NCBI GenBank assembly: GCA_947600345.1
Contig: CANQGC010000070.1
Location: 1-11,507, forward strand
From: an uncultured Clostridia bacterium
GTDB taxonomy: Bacteria; Bacillota; Clostridia; Christensenellales; Aristaeellaceae
Reading direction: 5' to 3'
DNA length: 11,507 bases
Program-made: the position numbers and the translations under genes
Notes under the pieces: model-generated
What the model saw: only the letters and a program-made list of their open reading frames with translations
Told to the model about the DNA's origin: nothing
Databases searched by the model: none
Shown: positions 1 through 8,002 of the stretch, piece after piece
Numbering within the stretch: position 1 is the stretch's first letter
How the letters are laid out: every line of letters starts with the position of its first letter

Positions 1-877
1 GCTCCAGCGTGTGCAAACCGTTCAAGTTCGCCACGCGCTGCTGCAGCGATTCGCTGCCCTCGGCGGCGAAGCAGAGGTCGATGCTGGCTTGGTCGATGGC
101 GACGGGGTCGGTGGAGGCGAGGATGCCGATGTCATGGATGTCCGGCTCGGCGGGGTTGCCGTCGCAGTCGCAGTCGATGGAGATGTTGTTCAGAACGTTC
201 ACGTAGACGATGCGCTCGCCGTGGCCCAGGTAGTCGGACACGGACTTGCCCGCCTCGGCCATCGCCTCGAGGAAGGCATCCTGCTCGCCGCCCCACATGC
301 TCCCGCCGGTGCCGCCGCTGTGAATCCACGCCTTGCCCTCGGAGGAGCCCAGGCCGATGGAGATGTTCTTGATCGCGCCGCCGAAGCCCGCCATCGCGTG
401 GCCCTTGAAGTGGGAGAGCACGAGGTAGGAATCGTAATCGGCAAAGGCCGCGCCGACGTAGTTCTCCTTGAGCACGCTGCCGCCCTCGACGGGCAGGGTC
501 ATGGAGCCCTCTTCGTCCAGAATCTGAAAGTCGGCGATGGCCGTAAAGCCGTGATCCTCGGCCACCTGGTAGTGCATGGCCGTCTCCGAGCGGGAGCCAC
601 CGTAGGCGGTGTTGCACTCGACGATGGTGCCGTCCACGGCCTGCACCACGTCCTGAATCAGCTCTGGCCGCAGGTAGTTGCTGGCCGGAGGCTCGCCCGT
701 GGAGAGCTTGACGGCCACGTTGCCGCTGGGCTGCCAGCCCAGCGCATTGTACACCGCCAGCATCCCGGCGGCGGAGATGTCCGAGGTAAAGTAGACGGTG
801 GGCGCGCCCTCCGCCAGCGCGGAGGTCAGCGCCAGTGCCAGCAGCAGGGCGAGCGCTATGGTTGTGATTCGCTTCAT
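1..877 (-). CDS. Secreted DUF362 domain protein (C-terminus beyond the left edge)
   Basis: 292 codons are visible from the ATG at 877 and the frame stays open to the window edge, so the C-terminus is missing. Residues 1-23 form a Sec signal peptide: Lys-Arg, a Leu/Ala core, then SALA-E, a typical signal peptidase I site with no lipobox Cys, so the mature protein should be exported. The mature part carries DUF362 hallmarks: VVQAVDGTIVECNTAYGGSR, then a LSHFKGHAMAGFGGAIKN block, a CDCDG segment, and DIGILASTDPVAIDQASIDL. DUF362 proteins are often linked to iron-sulfur or redox proteins, but no ferredoxin Cys motif lies in the visible part; CDCDG is the only Cys cluster. The start is supported by GGGAGG at 886-891. 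It is transcribed alone, divergent from the next operon. The family is clear, the biochemical role is not known. Confidence 0.85.
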   Translation of the reverse strand, partial: MKRITTIALALLLALALTSALAEGAPTVYFTSDISAAGMLAVYNALGWQPSGNVAVKLSTGEPPASNYLRPELIQDVVQAVDGTIVECNTAYGGSRSETAMHYQVAEDHGFTAIADFQILDEEGSMTLPVEGGSVLKENYVGAAFADYDSYLVLSHFKGHAMAGFGGAIKNISIGLGSSEGKAWIHSGGTGGSMWGGEQDAFLEAMAEAGKSVSDYLGHGERIVYVNVLNNISIDCDCDGNPAEPDIHDIGILASTDPVAIDQASIDLCFAAEGSESLQQRVANLNGLHTLE

Positions 878-1007
878 CGCTTCTTCCTCCCAAAGTACGG
901 TCGATGTGCTTCTCCGCTCCATTCTCCGACGGAATCGGGATCGCTTCGCCCGCGCGCCGCGATCCGCATCCCTGATGGATACTCCCCTCGATTCCACCAC
1001 AATCAAC

Positions 1008-1036
1008 AGTATAGCAGACTGGCCCCGCCGTGTCCA
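1008..1036 (-). promoter_or_regulatory. Promoter for the DUF362 gene
   Basis: On the minus strand TGGACA (1036-1031), a 17-base spacer and TATACT (1013-1008), with an extended -10 TGC just before the -10. Expected transcription start is near 1001, leaving a leader of about 124 bases before the ATG at 877. Found by eye. Confidence 0.65.
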
Positions 1037-1115
1037 ATCGTTTCTTCGCATCGCGACGCATGCTTCGCGGGTATCGCCCGCCGTCCGCTTCGCGCGGAGT
1101 AGCCCCATTTTGCGG

Positions 1116-1145
1116 TAGACACTCCCCGCGGAATTGTGCTATCAT
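1116..1145 (+). promoter_or_regulatory. Promoter of the C_GCAxxG-MoxR-CoxE operon
   Basis: TAGACA (1116-1121), an 18-base spacer, TATCAT (1140-1145), with an extended -10 TGC at 1137-1139. Each hexamer is one base from consensus. Expected start near 1152, about 22 bases before the ATG at 1174. Confidence 0.7.
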
Positions 1146-1173
1146 TGTAGAAGAGGAAGGGGGAGCGGGAAGC

Positions 1174-1635
1174 ATGGATCACGCGGAGCGGGCGAGGGCC
1201 CTGTTTTACGAGGGATACAACTGTTCGCAGGCGGTGTTCTGCGCCTTTGCGGACGTGACGGGTCTGGATGTGGACGCATCGGCCCGGCTGGCGTCGTCGT
1301 TCGGCGGCGGGCTCGGGCGGCTGCGGGAGGTCTGCGGCACGGTCAGCGGCGCGGCGATGGTGCTGGGCGCCGCCAGGGGCTACGCCGATCCGAAGGATCC
1401 CCAGGCGAAGAAAGCCCACTACGAGCTGGTGCGCGAGTTCGCCGGGCGCTTCCGCGAGGCCGAGGGCTCCATCGTGTGCCGGGAGCTGCTGGCGCGAGCG
1501 AACGTCGATTCCAAGGCGACGGAGCCCGGCGGCGACCCCGAGGCCCGGACGCCGGAGTACTACAAAAAGCGCCCCTGCCCGGAGCTCGCCTGGCGCGCGG
1601 CGCGCATACTGGACGAATTGCTGAACCTGGAATGA
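1174..1635 (+). CDS. C_GCAxxG_C_C family protein
   Basis: 153 residues, the usual length for this family of small cytoplasmic proteins named after its spaced conserved cysteines. Seen here: NCSQAV with Cys17, Cys23, the Gly-rich run SSFGGGLGRLREVCG with Cys54 followed by TVSGAAMVLG (the GCAxxG-like block), Cys102 in IVCREL, and Cys135 in KRPCPELAW. The cysteines could bind a metal or cluster or do redox chemistry, but the family has no settled function. The start at 1174 is chosen because a purine-rich site (AGGAAGGGGGAG) precedes it at normal spacing and the promoter's predicted start lies just upstream; the frame is open further upstream but the family alignment begins here. It is the first gene of an operon: MoxR follows 41 bases later, with no terminator between. 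Confidence 0.88.
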   Translation: MDHAERARALFYEGYNCSQAVFCAFADVTGLDVDASARLASSFGGGLGRLREVCGTVSGAAMVLGAARGYADPKDPQAKKAHYELVREFAGRFREAEGSIVCRELLARANVDSKATEPGGDPEARTPEYYKKRPCPELAWRAARILDELLNLE

Positions 1636-1676
1636 CGGTGGACATTACTAGATGAAGAGAAACGGCGGAATGCGAT

Positions 1677-2616
<940 letters not shown>

Positions 2617-2624
<8 letters not shown>

Positions 2625-3894
2625 CCCCGGCGTCTATCTGGAGAAGCTCTCGCTGTTCTCCCGGATGCTCCGGCTGGAGGGGCTGCCGGTCAGCCCCCGG
2701 GAGACCGAGGACGCCGCCGCGCTGCTCGTCTCGCTGGGCTTCGAGGACCGGGAGCGGGTCAAGGTCGCGCTGCGGACGGTCTACGCCAAGTCCCGGGAGG
2801 AGCAGAGCATCTTCGACCGGGTGTTCGACGGCTTCTTCGTGTCGGAGGAGACCATGCGCCGCCAGGCCCAAGAGCAGATGCGGCGGGAGGCGGAGATGGC
2901 GGAGACCCGCCGCCGGGCGGAGGAGGAGCTCAAGCTCAACGGCAGGCCCATCGACCTGACGGCGGAGCAGCGGGAGACCTACGCCCTGATGCCGGAGGAG
3001 GCCCGGGAGTACCTGCGCGGCATCGTCGACCGCTACCGGGACAGCGCCGCCCAGAATCCGAAGCTCTACGCCAACTTCATCCACTCGGTGTTCGTCAAGG
3101 CGATCCTGGAGGAGCAGCTGCGCCTGGAGGACGCGGGCACGGGTGTGGAGGGCCTGGACCCGGACCTGGGCCTGCTCTACCGGGACATCTCCCAGTTCCG
3201 GGACGCGGAGATTCCCCGGGCGATCTCCATCATCCAGTCGATCTCCCGGCAGATCAACGGCGAGCTGTCCGCCAAGCGCAGGCGCGGCGGGCACAGCGGC
3301 CGCCTGGACTTCCGCCGCACCATCCGCAGGGGCCTGGAGACCGGCGGCAGCCTCTACCATCTGGAATATCGAAAAAAGCGCCAGCGCAGGCGGCGGCTGG
3401 TGCTGTTGTGCGATGTGTCCGGCTCCATGGTGCAGTTCTCGGAGTTCGCGCTGCGCTTCATTCAGGAGCTGAACCACGTATCGGAGAACTCCCGGGTGTT
3501 CCTGTTCTCGGAGGCGCTGTTTGAGGCGGACCCCTTCAGCCTGCAGAACATGGACCGCTTCCGGGACTACGTGCGCCAGTCCGGCATCTACGGCCGGGGC
3601 ACGGACCTGGGGGCGGCGCTGGAGAAGCTCTGCGCCCTGCGGCCCGCGGTCCTGGGCGATGCCTCGACGCTGATGATTCTCTCGGACAGCAAGACCGTCA
3701 ACCAGCCCCGGGCGCTCGCGGCGCTGCGGGAGGCCAGGCGGCTTTCCGGCCAGGTGCTCTGGCTCAACCCCATCCCGGAGGGCAAGTGGAAGTACGTCAG
3801 GAGCGTGCACGCGTTCGCATCGGTGTGCACCATGGTCTCCTGCTCCACGCTGAACTCCCTGGCCGCCGCCTGCCGCCGCCTGGCGGAGCGCTGA
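2617..3894 (+). CDS. CoxE-like von Willebrand factor A (VWA) domain protein
   Basis: 425 residues. The N-terminal half (about 1-255) is helical and charged, with a possible coiled coil at 78-107 and the block LYRDISQFRDAEIPRAISII, seen in CoxE-type proteins. The C-terminal VWA domain (about 258-425) keeps the metal-ion-dependent adhesion site: DVSGSM with Asp266, Ser268 and Ser270, then GRGTD with Thr329, and ILSDSK with Asp357. These proteins pair with MoxR ATPases, which use them as substrate adaptors. The start at 2617 overlaps the ATPase gene by 8 bases, so the two are probably made in fixed ratio by translational coupling. No Mo-hydroxylase, CO dehydrogenase or other client gene is seen in the window. 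No clear intrinsic terminator was found in the 140 bases before the convergent gene. Confidence 0.9.
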
Positions 3895-4034
3895 GGGGGA
3901 GCGGGGAAGCTTCCTCGCAGGCTGCGCCGCCGGATTGGCCCATCGCATCGGGAAGGCGCAGGGCGTTCCCAAGTCCGATGGCGCAACCCGCCGGGATCAG
4001 GATGAGGCCCGGCCGTGCGCCGAATCTTCGCGCT

Positions 4035-5036
4035 TCATCGCGCTTCCGCCTTCAAAACGCCGTAGATCATATCCGGGTAGTCGCTCATGATGGCGTCCGC
4101 GCCCTTGGCGGCCAGATCGGCGGTCAGGGCCGGGTCGTTGATGGTCCAATACTGCACGGCGATGTTGTGCCTGTGGGCGTAGTTGATCAGCCGCGTGGTC
4201 CCCAGCTTCAACACGTAGTCATCGTCGGGAATCTGCAGGGCCACGAAGCGATAGAAGCCCTCCGGCCGGTCAATGCCGAGAAGCGAATAGAAATAGAACG
4301 CGGCCGCCTCCCGGACGCCGGCGGAGCGGAGCATATCCGGGTAGGTCTCGTCCATGTACTCCGTGACCTCCCTGTGGAATGTGCCGATGATGGCCCGGGA
4401 GAGCATGTTCCGCTCCTTTAGAATTTCATAGATGCGGTCCGCCGCGCGAAGGCCCCGGTCCCCGGAGTCCTTGATCTCTATGATGAAGCGGTACTCCCCG
4501 TAGCCGTCCAGGAAGTCGAAGAGATCCTCCGGCCGCAAAACCCGCAGGTCGTCGGGGATGTCCTCCCCCCGGAGCCCCCGGTAGGGCGTCTCTCCCGCCG
4601 CGTTCTCAAAGTGCTCCCCCATGTTCAGCTCGCGCAGCTCCGCATACGTGTGGCCGGAGGGGTAGACGTTTTCGTACCCGAAGCGCTCCACGGCGTCGGA
4701 GGTGCGGTCCAGGGTCTCGTCGTGGAGCAGTATGAGCTCGTCGTCCTTCGTCAGCGCCAGGTCGAACTCGAAGATGTCCACCTGAAAATCCGACTCCACC
4801 ACGTTGCGGAAGGCCATCAGCGTGTTCTCCGGCGCGATGCCCCCTCCCGAGCGGTGGGCGGACACCATCGGCGTGCCCGCCTTGGATATGTAGGGGTTGT
4901 CGAGCCCCGATACGTCCATGGGCGCGGCCCCGGACCAGTCGTGGGTCACAATCAAGTAGACCGTCGCCGCCAGGACCGCCAGCACCGAGAGGATGATCCC
5001 CAAGGCGAGCAGGATCCTTTTGATTCCCTTTTTCAT
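4035..5036 (-). CDS. Membrane-anchored glycerophosphodiester phosphodiesterase
   Basis: 333 residues from the ATG at 5036. The enzyme family hydrolyses glycerophosphodiesters to glycerol 3-phosphate and an alcohol. One N-terminal membrane segment (about residues 8-31, after KKGIKR) places the catalytic domain outside the membrane. Family motifs: HRSGGGIAPENT from residue 61 (catalytic His61; the usual HRG is HRS here), FEFD at 89-92 supplying the metal-binding Glu and Asp, LLHDETLDRT from 103 (second catalytic His), IEIK at 186-189, and IAVQYWTIND plus GADAIMSDYP near the end. Start choice: an ATG two codons upstream (5042) lies one base from GGGAGG, while the ATG at 5036 has 7-base spacing. 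It has its own promoter and is probably transcribed alone. It could serve phospholipid or teichoic-acid turnover. Confidence 0.92.
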   Translation of the reverse strand: MKKGIKRILLALGIILSVLAVLAATVYLIVTHDWSGAAPMDVSGLDNPYISKAGTPMVSAHRSGGGIAPENTLMAFRNVVESDFQVDIFEFDLALTKDDELILLHDETLDRTSDAVERFGYENVYPSGHTYAELRELNMGEHFENAAGETPYRGLRGEDIPDDLRVLRPEDLFDFLDGYGEYRFIIEIKDSGDRGLRAADRIYEILKERNMLSRAIIGTFHREVTEYMDETYPDMLRSAGVREAAAFYFYSLLGIDRPEGFYRFVALQIPDDDYVLKLGTTRLINYAHRHNIAVQYWTINDPALTADLAAKGADAIMSDYPDMIYGVLKAEAR

Positions 5037-5043
5037 CTCCATA

Positions 5044-5049
5044 CCTCCC
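5044..5049 (-). promoter_or_regulatory. Ribosome binding site deciding the phosphodiesterase start
   Basis: GGGAGG on the minus strand, 7 bases before the ATG at 5036 but only one base before the in-frame ATG at 5042, so the later start is favoured. Confidence 0.65.
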
Positions 5050-5072
5050 GATTCGGGCGCCCATTATGCAGA

Positions 5073-5101
5073 ATTATATCATAGGCTGCCGCCGGGTTCA
5101 A
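5073..5101 (-). promoter_or_regulatory. Promoter of the phosphodiesterase gene
   Basis: Minus strand TTGAAC (5101-5096), 17-base spacer, perfect TATAAT (5078-5073), preceded by TGA that gives an extended -10. Expected start near 5066, leader of about 30 bases. Confidence 0.8.
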
Positions 5102-5164
5102 GGGAGAAAGCGCGTCGCATCCATGGCAAAGCGATAATCGCCGGCGGACGGAGAATGGGCTTCC

Positions 5165-5185
5165 AAAGAGGGGGAGGGGGAGAAA
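5165..5185 (+). repeat. Purine mirror repeat
   Basis: Reads AAAGA-G5-A-G5-AGAAA, exactly mirror-symmetric about base 5175, all purines on the plus strand. Such tracts can form triplex (H-DNA) structures. Role unknown. Confidence 0.7.
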
Positions 5186-5217
5186 AGAGCACCGGTTTCG
5201 CACCCAATGCACCGATT

Positions 5218-5245
5218 GTTTGAATCCGTTTGAATCCGTTTGAAC
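5218..5245. repeat. Tandem 10-bp repeat GTTTGAATCC, 2.8 copies
   Basis: Two full copies (5218-5227, 5228-5237) and GTTTGAAC (5238-5245). The block is flanked by ATTGTT (5215-5220) and AACAAT (5243-5248), which are inverted. It lies about 150 bases upstream of the phosphodiesterase start point. The helical-turn spacing suits a cooperative protein site, but no regulator is identified. Confidence 0.75.
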
Positions 5246-5286
5246 AATAGTCCGTTGTAGCGGCGCGGTCACGCGGATGCGCAAGT

Positions 5287-5324
5287 CGAGGCGCACATCC
5301 GCAAACGCGCGGAAGTGCGCCTCG
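5287..5324 (-). other. Long hairpin downstream of the secreted-protein gene
   Basis: Arms CGAGGCGCAC (5287-5296) and GTGCGCCTCG (5315-5324) pair perfectly; after one A-A mismatch TCCGC (5298-5302) pairs with GCGGA (5309-5313) around a 6-base loop. No T-run follows on either strand, so it is not a canonical intrinsic terminator. It may protect the mRNA 3' end or be a non-canonical terminator. Confidence 0.6.
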
Positions 5325-5338
5325 GCTCGTTGGGATTG

Positions 5339-5368
5339 CGCCGGCGGAGGGTCGCGCTTCCGCCGACG
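5339..5368 (-). other. Second hairpin just after the secreted-protein stop
   Basis: CGGCGGA (5342-5348) pairs with TCCGCCG (5359-5365), extended past one mismatch by CG/CG. It starts about 10 bases after the stop codon. No T-run. Its role is unclear. Confidence 0.45.
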
Positions 5369-5378
5369 TGGAGTATGG

Positions 5379-6068
5379 TCAGGCCGCCTCCTCCGCCAGG
5401 TTTTCCGCGCAGAACAGGTCGATCACGTTCCGGATCAGCTGCTCGTCGCGCTCGGCGGGGATGCCCGCGGCCAGCCAGTAGGCGTACTTGCCCGAATCGT
5501 ACTGCGCCAGCGCGTCCAGGTCGTCGCCGTAGCGGAACTCCAGGTGATAGGTGCTCGCGGGGCTGTCGTCGGAGAGCAGGAAGTAGGTGAACTCGCCCGC
5601 GTCCGCGTCGTCGGTGCGGTACACGTGGCAGGCGATCACGCCCGGCAGCGTCTCCACGTAGCTGTACTCGTGGGAGAATACCTCGCTCCCCTCGGCGTCG
5701 GTGCCGCTGATGCGGTGGCCGTCGAAGTGGAACTGCGCCACGCCGCCGGTGAAGTAGCAGTCGAACACGGCGCTCGCCGGGTCGTCCGCGTAGGCGTCCA
5801 CGGCCTCCGGGCCGTAGATTGTGCCCGTGCAGGAGGCGTGCAGCATGTCGAACGCGGCCTGGGCGCTTTCCTCCCCGGCGTACTCGACGCAGCGGTCCAT
5901 CCAGATCTCGTCGTACTCCGGCGCGCAGATGACGGTGAACAGCTCGTCGTAGCTGCCCGCCAGCGCGTCTATCAGGCCCTCCGGCTCCTCAGCGAGCGCG
6001 GAGGCCGCGAGCAGGGAGAGCGCGAGGGCGAGCGCCATCAACAGGGAAATAATGCGAGACTTTTTCAT
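5379..6068 (-). CDS. Secreted protein of unknown family
   Basis: 229 residues. Residues 1-26 are a Sec signal peptide (KKSR, Leu/Ala core, ASALA-E) without a lipobox Cys, so the protein should be released from the membrane. The mature part is acidic and rich in Asp, Glu, Tyr and Phe, with three Cys in its first half and one near the end; it reads as a small alpha/beta domain, for example QFHFDGHRISGTDAEGSEVF and STYHLEFRYGDDLDAL. I do not recognise the family. The start at 6068 is set by the signal peptide, by GGAAGGA about 9 bases upstream, and by a probable promoter at 6107-6115. The frame stays open upstream all the way to 7067 because of the frameshift in the regulator gene, which could mislead gene callers into one 562-residue fusion. 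The signal peptide is close in style to that of the DUF362 protein. Confidence 0.8.
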   Translation of the reverse strand: MKKSRIISLLMALALALSLLAASALAEEPEGLIDALAGSYDELFTVICAPEYDEIWMDRCVEYAGEESAQAAFDMLHASCTGTIYGPEAVDAYADDPASAVFDCYFTGGVAQFHFDGHRISGTDAEGSEVFSHEYSYVETLPGVIACHVYRTDDADAGEFTYFLLSDDSPASTYHLEFRYGDDLDALAQYDSGKYAYWLAAGIPAERDEQLIRNVIDLFCAENLAEEAA

Positions 6069-6106
6069 GGTGTGAATCCTTCCTTTCCGGCCTTCGGCCA
6101 GAGAGG

Positions 6107-6115
6107 ATTGTAGCA
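6107..6115 (-). promoter_or_regulatory. Extended -10 promoter for the secreted-protein gene
   Basis: TGCTACAAT on the minus strand, the only AT-rich patch between the two genes. No good -35 is seen at 16-18 bases, so activity may rest on the extended -10 or on an activator, possibly the neighbouring AraC protein. The start point would be near 6100, about 32 bases before the ATG. Confidence 0.45.
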
Positions 6116-6133
6116 CGCAAGCCGCGCCGCGCT

Positions 6134-7067
6134 CTACTCCAAAAGGCCGCCCGCCCCGCCACATGAATCCAAAAGGCCGCGGCTTTTTTGATGCTCCGCG
6201 GGGGAGCGGCCCATCTCGGCGCGAAAGGCGGCGGCGAACTTGCTGGGGGTTCTCGTAGCCCACCCGCGCCGCCACGTCCGCGATCCGCGCGTCCGGGAGC
6301 AGCAGCATCCGCGCCGCCTCCTCCATGCGGCAGCGCTTGCGGTAGGCCCCCGGCGGCAGGCCGTAGGAGCGCGCGAAGTCCCGCTTGAGCGCGGTCAGGC
6401 CCATGCCGTTCTCCCGGGCGATCTCCGCGATGGTCCGCGCACCGCGCAGGTCCAGCCGCAGCTGCTCCGCAACGCAGCGCATGCGCTCCGCCCGGTCCCG
6501 CCGCAGGTAGGCCGCGCATTCCTCGCAGCCCGGCCGCCAGTCGCTCAGTAAGACCAGCAGCTCCAGCGCCTTGATGCGGTAGTAGGTCAGCGCGCTCGCG
6601 CCCGGCGCGTGGTAGAGCTGGCGAAAGAGCGCGCGCAGCGCGCCGTCCGTGTGGGCGACGAAGCAGGCGCAGGGGCAGAGCCGTTCGTTCAGACCGGCGA
6701 CGTCCAGCTGGAATTCCGGGAGGCGCGCGTCGAAGTAGGCCTGCGCCTCGAGCGCGTCTACGACCAGACTGATGCCCCGGTAATAGCCCAGCGGGAAGCG
6801 CGACTCCAGCTTCCGGCGCGCGGCCGGGCAGGCGGCGAAGTCGTCCTCCCGCACGCGCACCGCGATGCCCGGGCCGAACGCGCACTCGTACCTCCCGGCC
6901 AGGCAGTAGTTCAGCTCCAGGAGGTTTCGGCGCGCCGGGCATTCGCAGGTGGGGTTTCCGTGAATCTCGTTGAATTGCAGGTTGATCCCCGGGAACAGCT
7001 CGTACTGCGCCACGTCCCGCCAGCCGCCCTCCGAGCGGATGCGGCACACGGCGGCGTGCCCGCTCAC
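6134..7067 (-). pseudogene. AraC-family regulator with a one-base frameshift near the C-terminus
   Basis: Starts at GTG 7067, which shares GTGA with the stop of the hydrolase gene; GGGAGG sits about 8 bases upstream. The sensor domain has NLLELNYCLAGRYECAFG and FPLGYYRGISLVVD, typical of PchR-like AraC regulators in Clostridia. The C-terminal double helix-turn-helix begins with ARTIAEIARENGMGLTALKR and PPGAYRKRCRMEEAARMLLL, then IADVAARVGYENP. There a run of five G (6245-6249, plus strand) shifts the frame: read on, it gives PQQVRRRLSRRDG and no stop, while removing one base gives SKFAAAFRAEMGRSPAEHQ and a stop at 6134, exactly the canonical AraC ending and a 310-residue protein. So the gene was recently intact, or the extra base is a sequencing error. 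As read, the second recognition helix is lost. It would regulate its own operon or the secreted-protein gene. Confidence 0.8.
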
Positions 7068-7987
7068 GCTTCGCCCTCCCCGGGGCCGCGCCTCAGCAGC
7101 CGCACCATCTCCGCCTGCGCCCGCTTGCCCTCGGGATAGAAGGAAAACATCGGGTAGCAGTGACAGAGCCCCTCGCCCACGTGCATTTCACAGGGCACAT
7201 TATACTTGGCGCAGGCCCAGGCAAATGAGGGCGCGGCTGCGTAGAGCACTTCGTTGCTGCCGTACCAGAAGTGGATCGGGGGCAGGTTCGCGAAGTTGCC
7301 GAACGCGCCGTTGAGCATGTAGTTTGGCAGCGCCTCGCCATGCTCCATGAAGTGCCGCGCGCTGGTCATGAATCGCGCGTCGATGAGGAAATCCTTCTTC
7401 GAGAGCGCGTCCATGCGCCGCCGCTCCAGATTGGTCAGCGGCACGCAGCCCGGCGACACCGCCAGTATCGATCCCGGCATGGGCAGGGGAGCGGGCTGCT
7501 CGTTGTTGTGCAGGCAGATTCCAATCGCCAGCGCGCCGCCGGAGGAGAAGCCCGCCAGCGCAATGTCATCCGGCGCGTATTCCGCGAGCATCCGCCGGTA
7601 GACCGCGTAGACCATATCGTAGGTTGCGCGGATGGAGCAATCGGTGCAGAGCGGGTAATAGGGGAACCACACGTCGCGCCCGCTGGCTCGGCCGAGCTTC
7701 TCCGCCAACTTCACGTCGCCGTCGTCCGGGCCGAGGATCATACCGCCGCCGAAGAGGAACAGCAGCGCCCGCCTGGACGGCGCCGCCTGGGCGCCGATTC
7801 TGAGGCAGTGCCAGCGGTCGAGTATGCGCACATCCGCATAGTGCAGCTTCCGCTCAGGGATGCGGAAGCCGCGCTTTTCGTTCATTCTCCGCGCCCTTGC
7901 CAGCAGCGCGTCCTCCGGCAGGGTGAACATGCGCTTCAATCCCGCCAAGCGGATCGTCGCCGCAGTGATCTGAAAGCGAACGCTCAT
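7064..7987 (-). CDS. Alpha/beta hydrolase, HSL-type (fold-3) esterase/lipase
   Basis: 307 residues, the normal size. Motifs of the hormone-sensitive-lipase group: the oxyanion-hole loop FGGG at 79-82 (usually HGGG), the nucleophile elbow GFSSG at 146-150 with Ser148, a probable acid in YGSNEVLY (Glu246; most relatives have Asp nearby), and the catalytic His276 in GLCHCYPMF. No signal peptide, so an intracellular enzyme acting on a small ester or amide; the substrate cannot be read from sequence. ATG at 7987 with GGGAGG 9 bases upstream (7997-8002), just after the stop of the previous gene (15-base gap). The following AraC gene overlaps by 4 bases (GTGA), so the two are translationally coupled. 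Confidence 0.88.
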   Translation of the reverse strand: MSVRFQITAATIRLAGLKRMFTLPEDALLARARRMNEKRGFRIPERKLHYADVRILDRWHCLRIGAQAAPSRRALLFLFGGGMILGPDDGDVKLAEKLGRASGRDVWFPYYPLCTDCSIRATYDMVYAVYRRMLAEYAPDDIALAGFSSGGALAIGICLHNNEQPAPLPMPGSILAVSPGCVPLTNLERRRMDALSKKDFLIDARFMTSARHFMEHGEALPNYMLNGAFGNFANLPPIHFWYGSNEVLYAAAPSFAWACAKYNVPCEMHVGEGLCHCYPMFSFYPEGKRAQAEMVRLLRRGPGEGEA

Positions 7988-8002
7988 CGCTTCGCGCCTC
8001 CC

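Larger units (their letters stand above)
878..1173. other. Divergent intergenic region, 296 bases
   Basis: Holds the two back-to-back promoters (1008-1036 minus, 1116-1145 plus) and the long leader of the DUF362 transcript. In that leader GGATCGC (938-944) and GCGATCC (959-965) can form a 7-bp stem, and a 31-codon frame (969 to 874, minus) ends in an ATGA overlap with the DUF362 start. I recognise no riboswitch class and no RNA gene here. Confidence 0.6.
5043..5378. other. Intergenic region, 336 bases, rich in repeats
   Basis: Between the phosphodiesterase and the secreted-protein gene, both minus strand. From low to high: ribosome site and promoter (5044-5101); a purine mirror repeat (5165-5185); a 10-bp tandem repeat (5218-5245); hairpins at 5287-5324 and 5339-5368, in the probable 3' untranslated part of the secreted-protein transcript. 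No convincing coding frame: short open frames here lack ribosome sites and recognisable protein sequence. Confidence 0.6.

Noticed and set aside
11..1102. Long plus-strand open frame opposite the DUF362 gene
   Set aside because: It is an antisense reading of GC-rich coding DNA; its product is low-complexity Val/Ala/Gly/His/Arg with no family features, and the minus strand gives a clear DUF362 protein with signal peptide and promoter.
132..1175. Long minus-strand open frame crossing the divergent promoters
   Set aside because: Arg/Gly-rich, out of frame with the DUF362 gene, and it would read through both promoters.
3895..4034. Terminator between the convergent VWA and phosphodiesterase genes
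   Set aside because: Only small imperfect pairings and no T-run on either strand; nothing I would call an intrinsic terminator.
5218..5245. Short repeats considered as a CRISPR array
   Set aside because: Units are 10 bp and contiguous, with no spacers and no cas genes.
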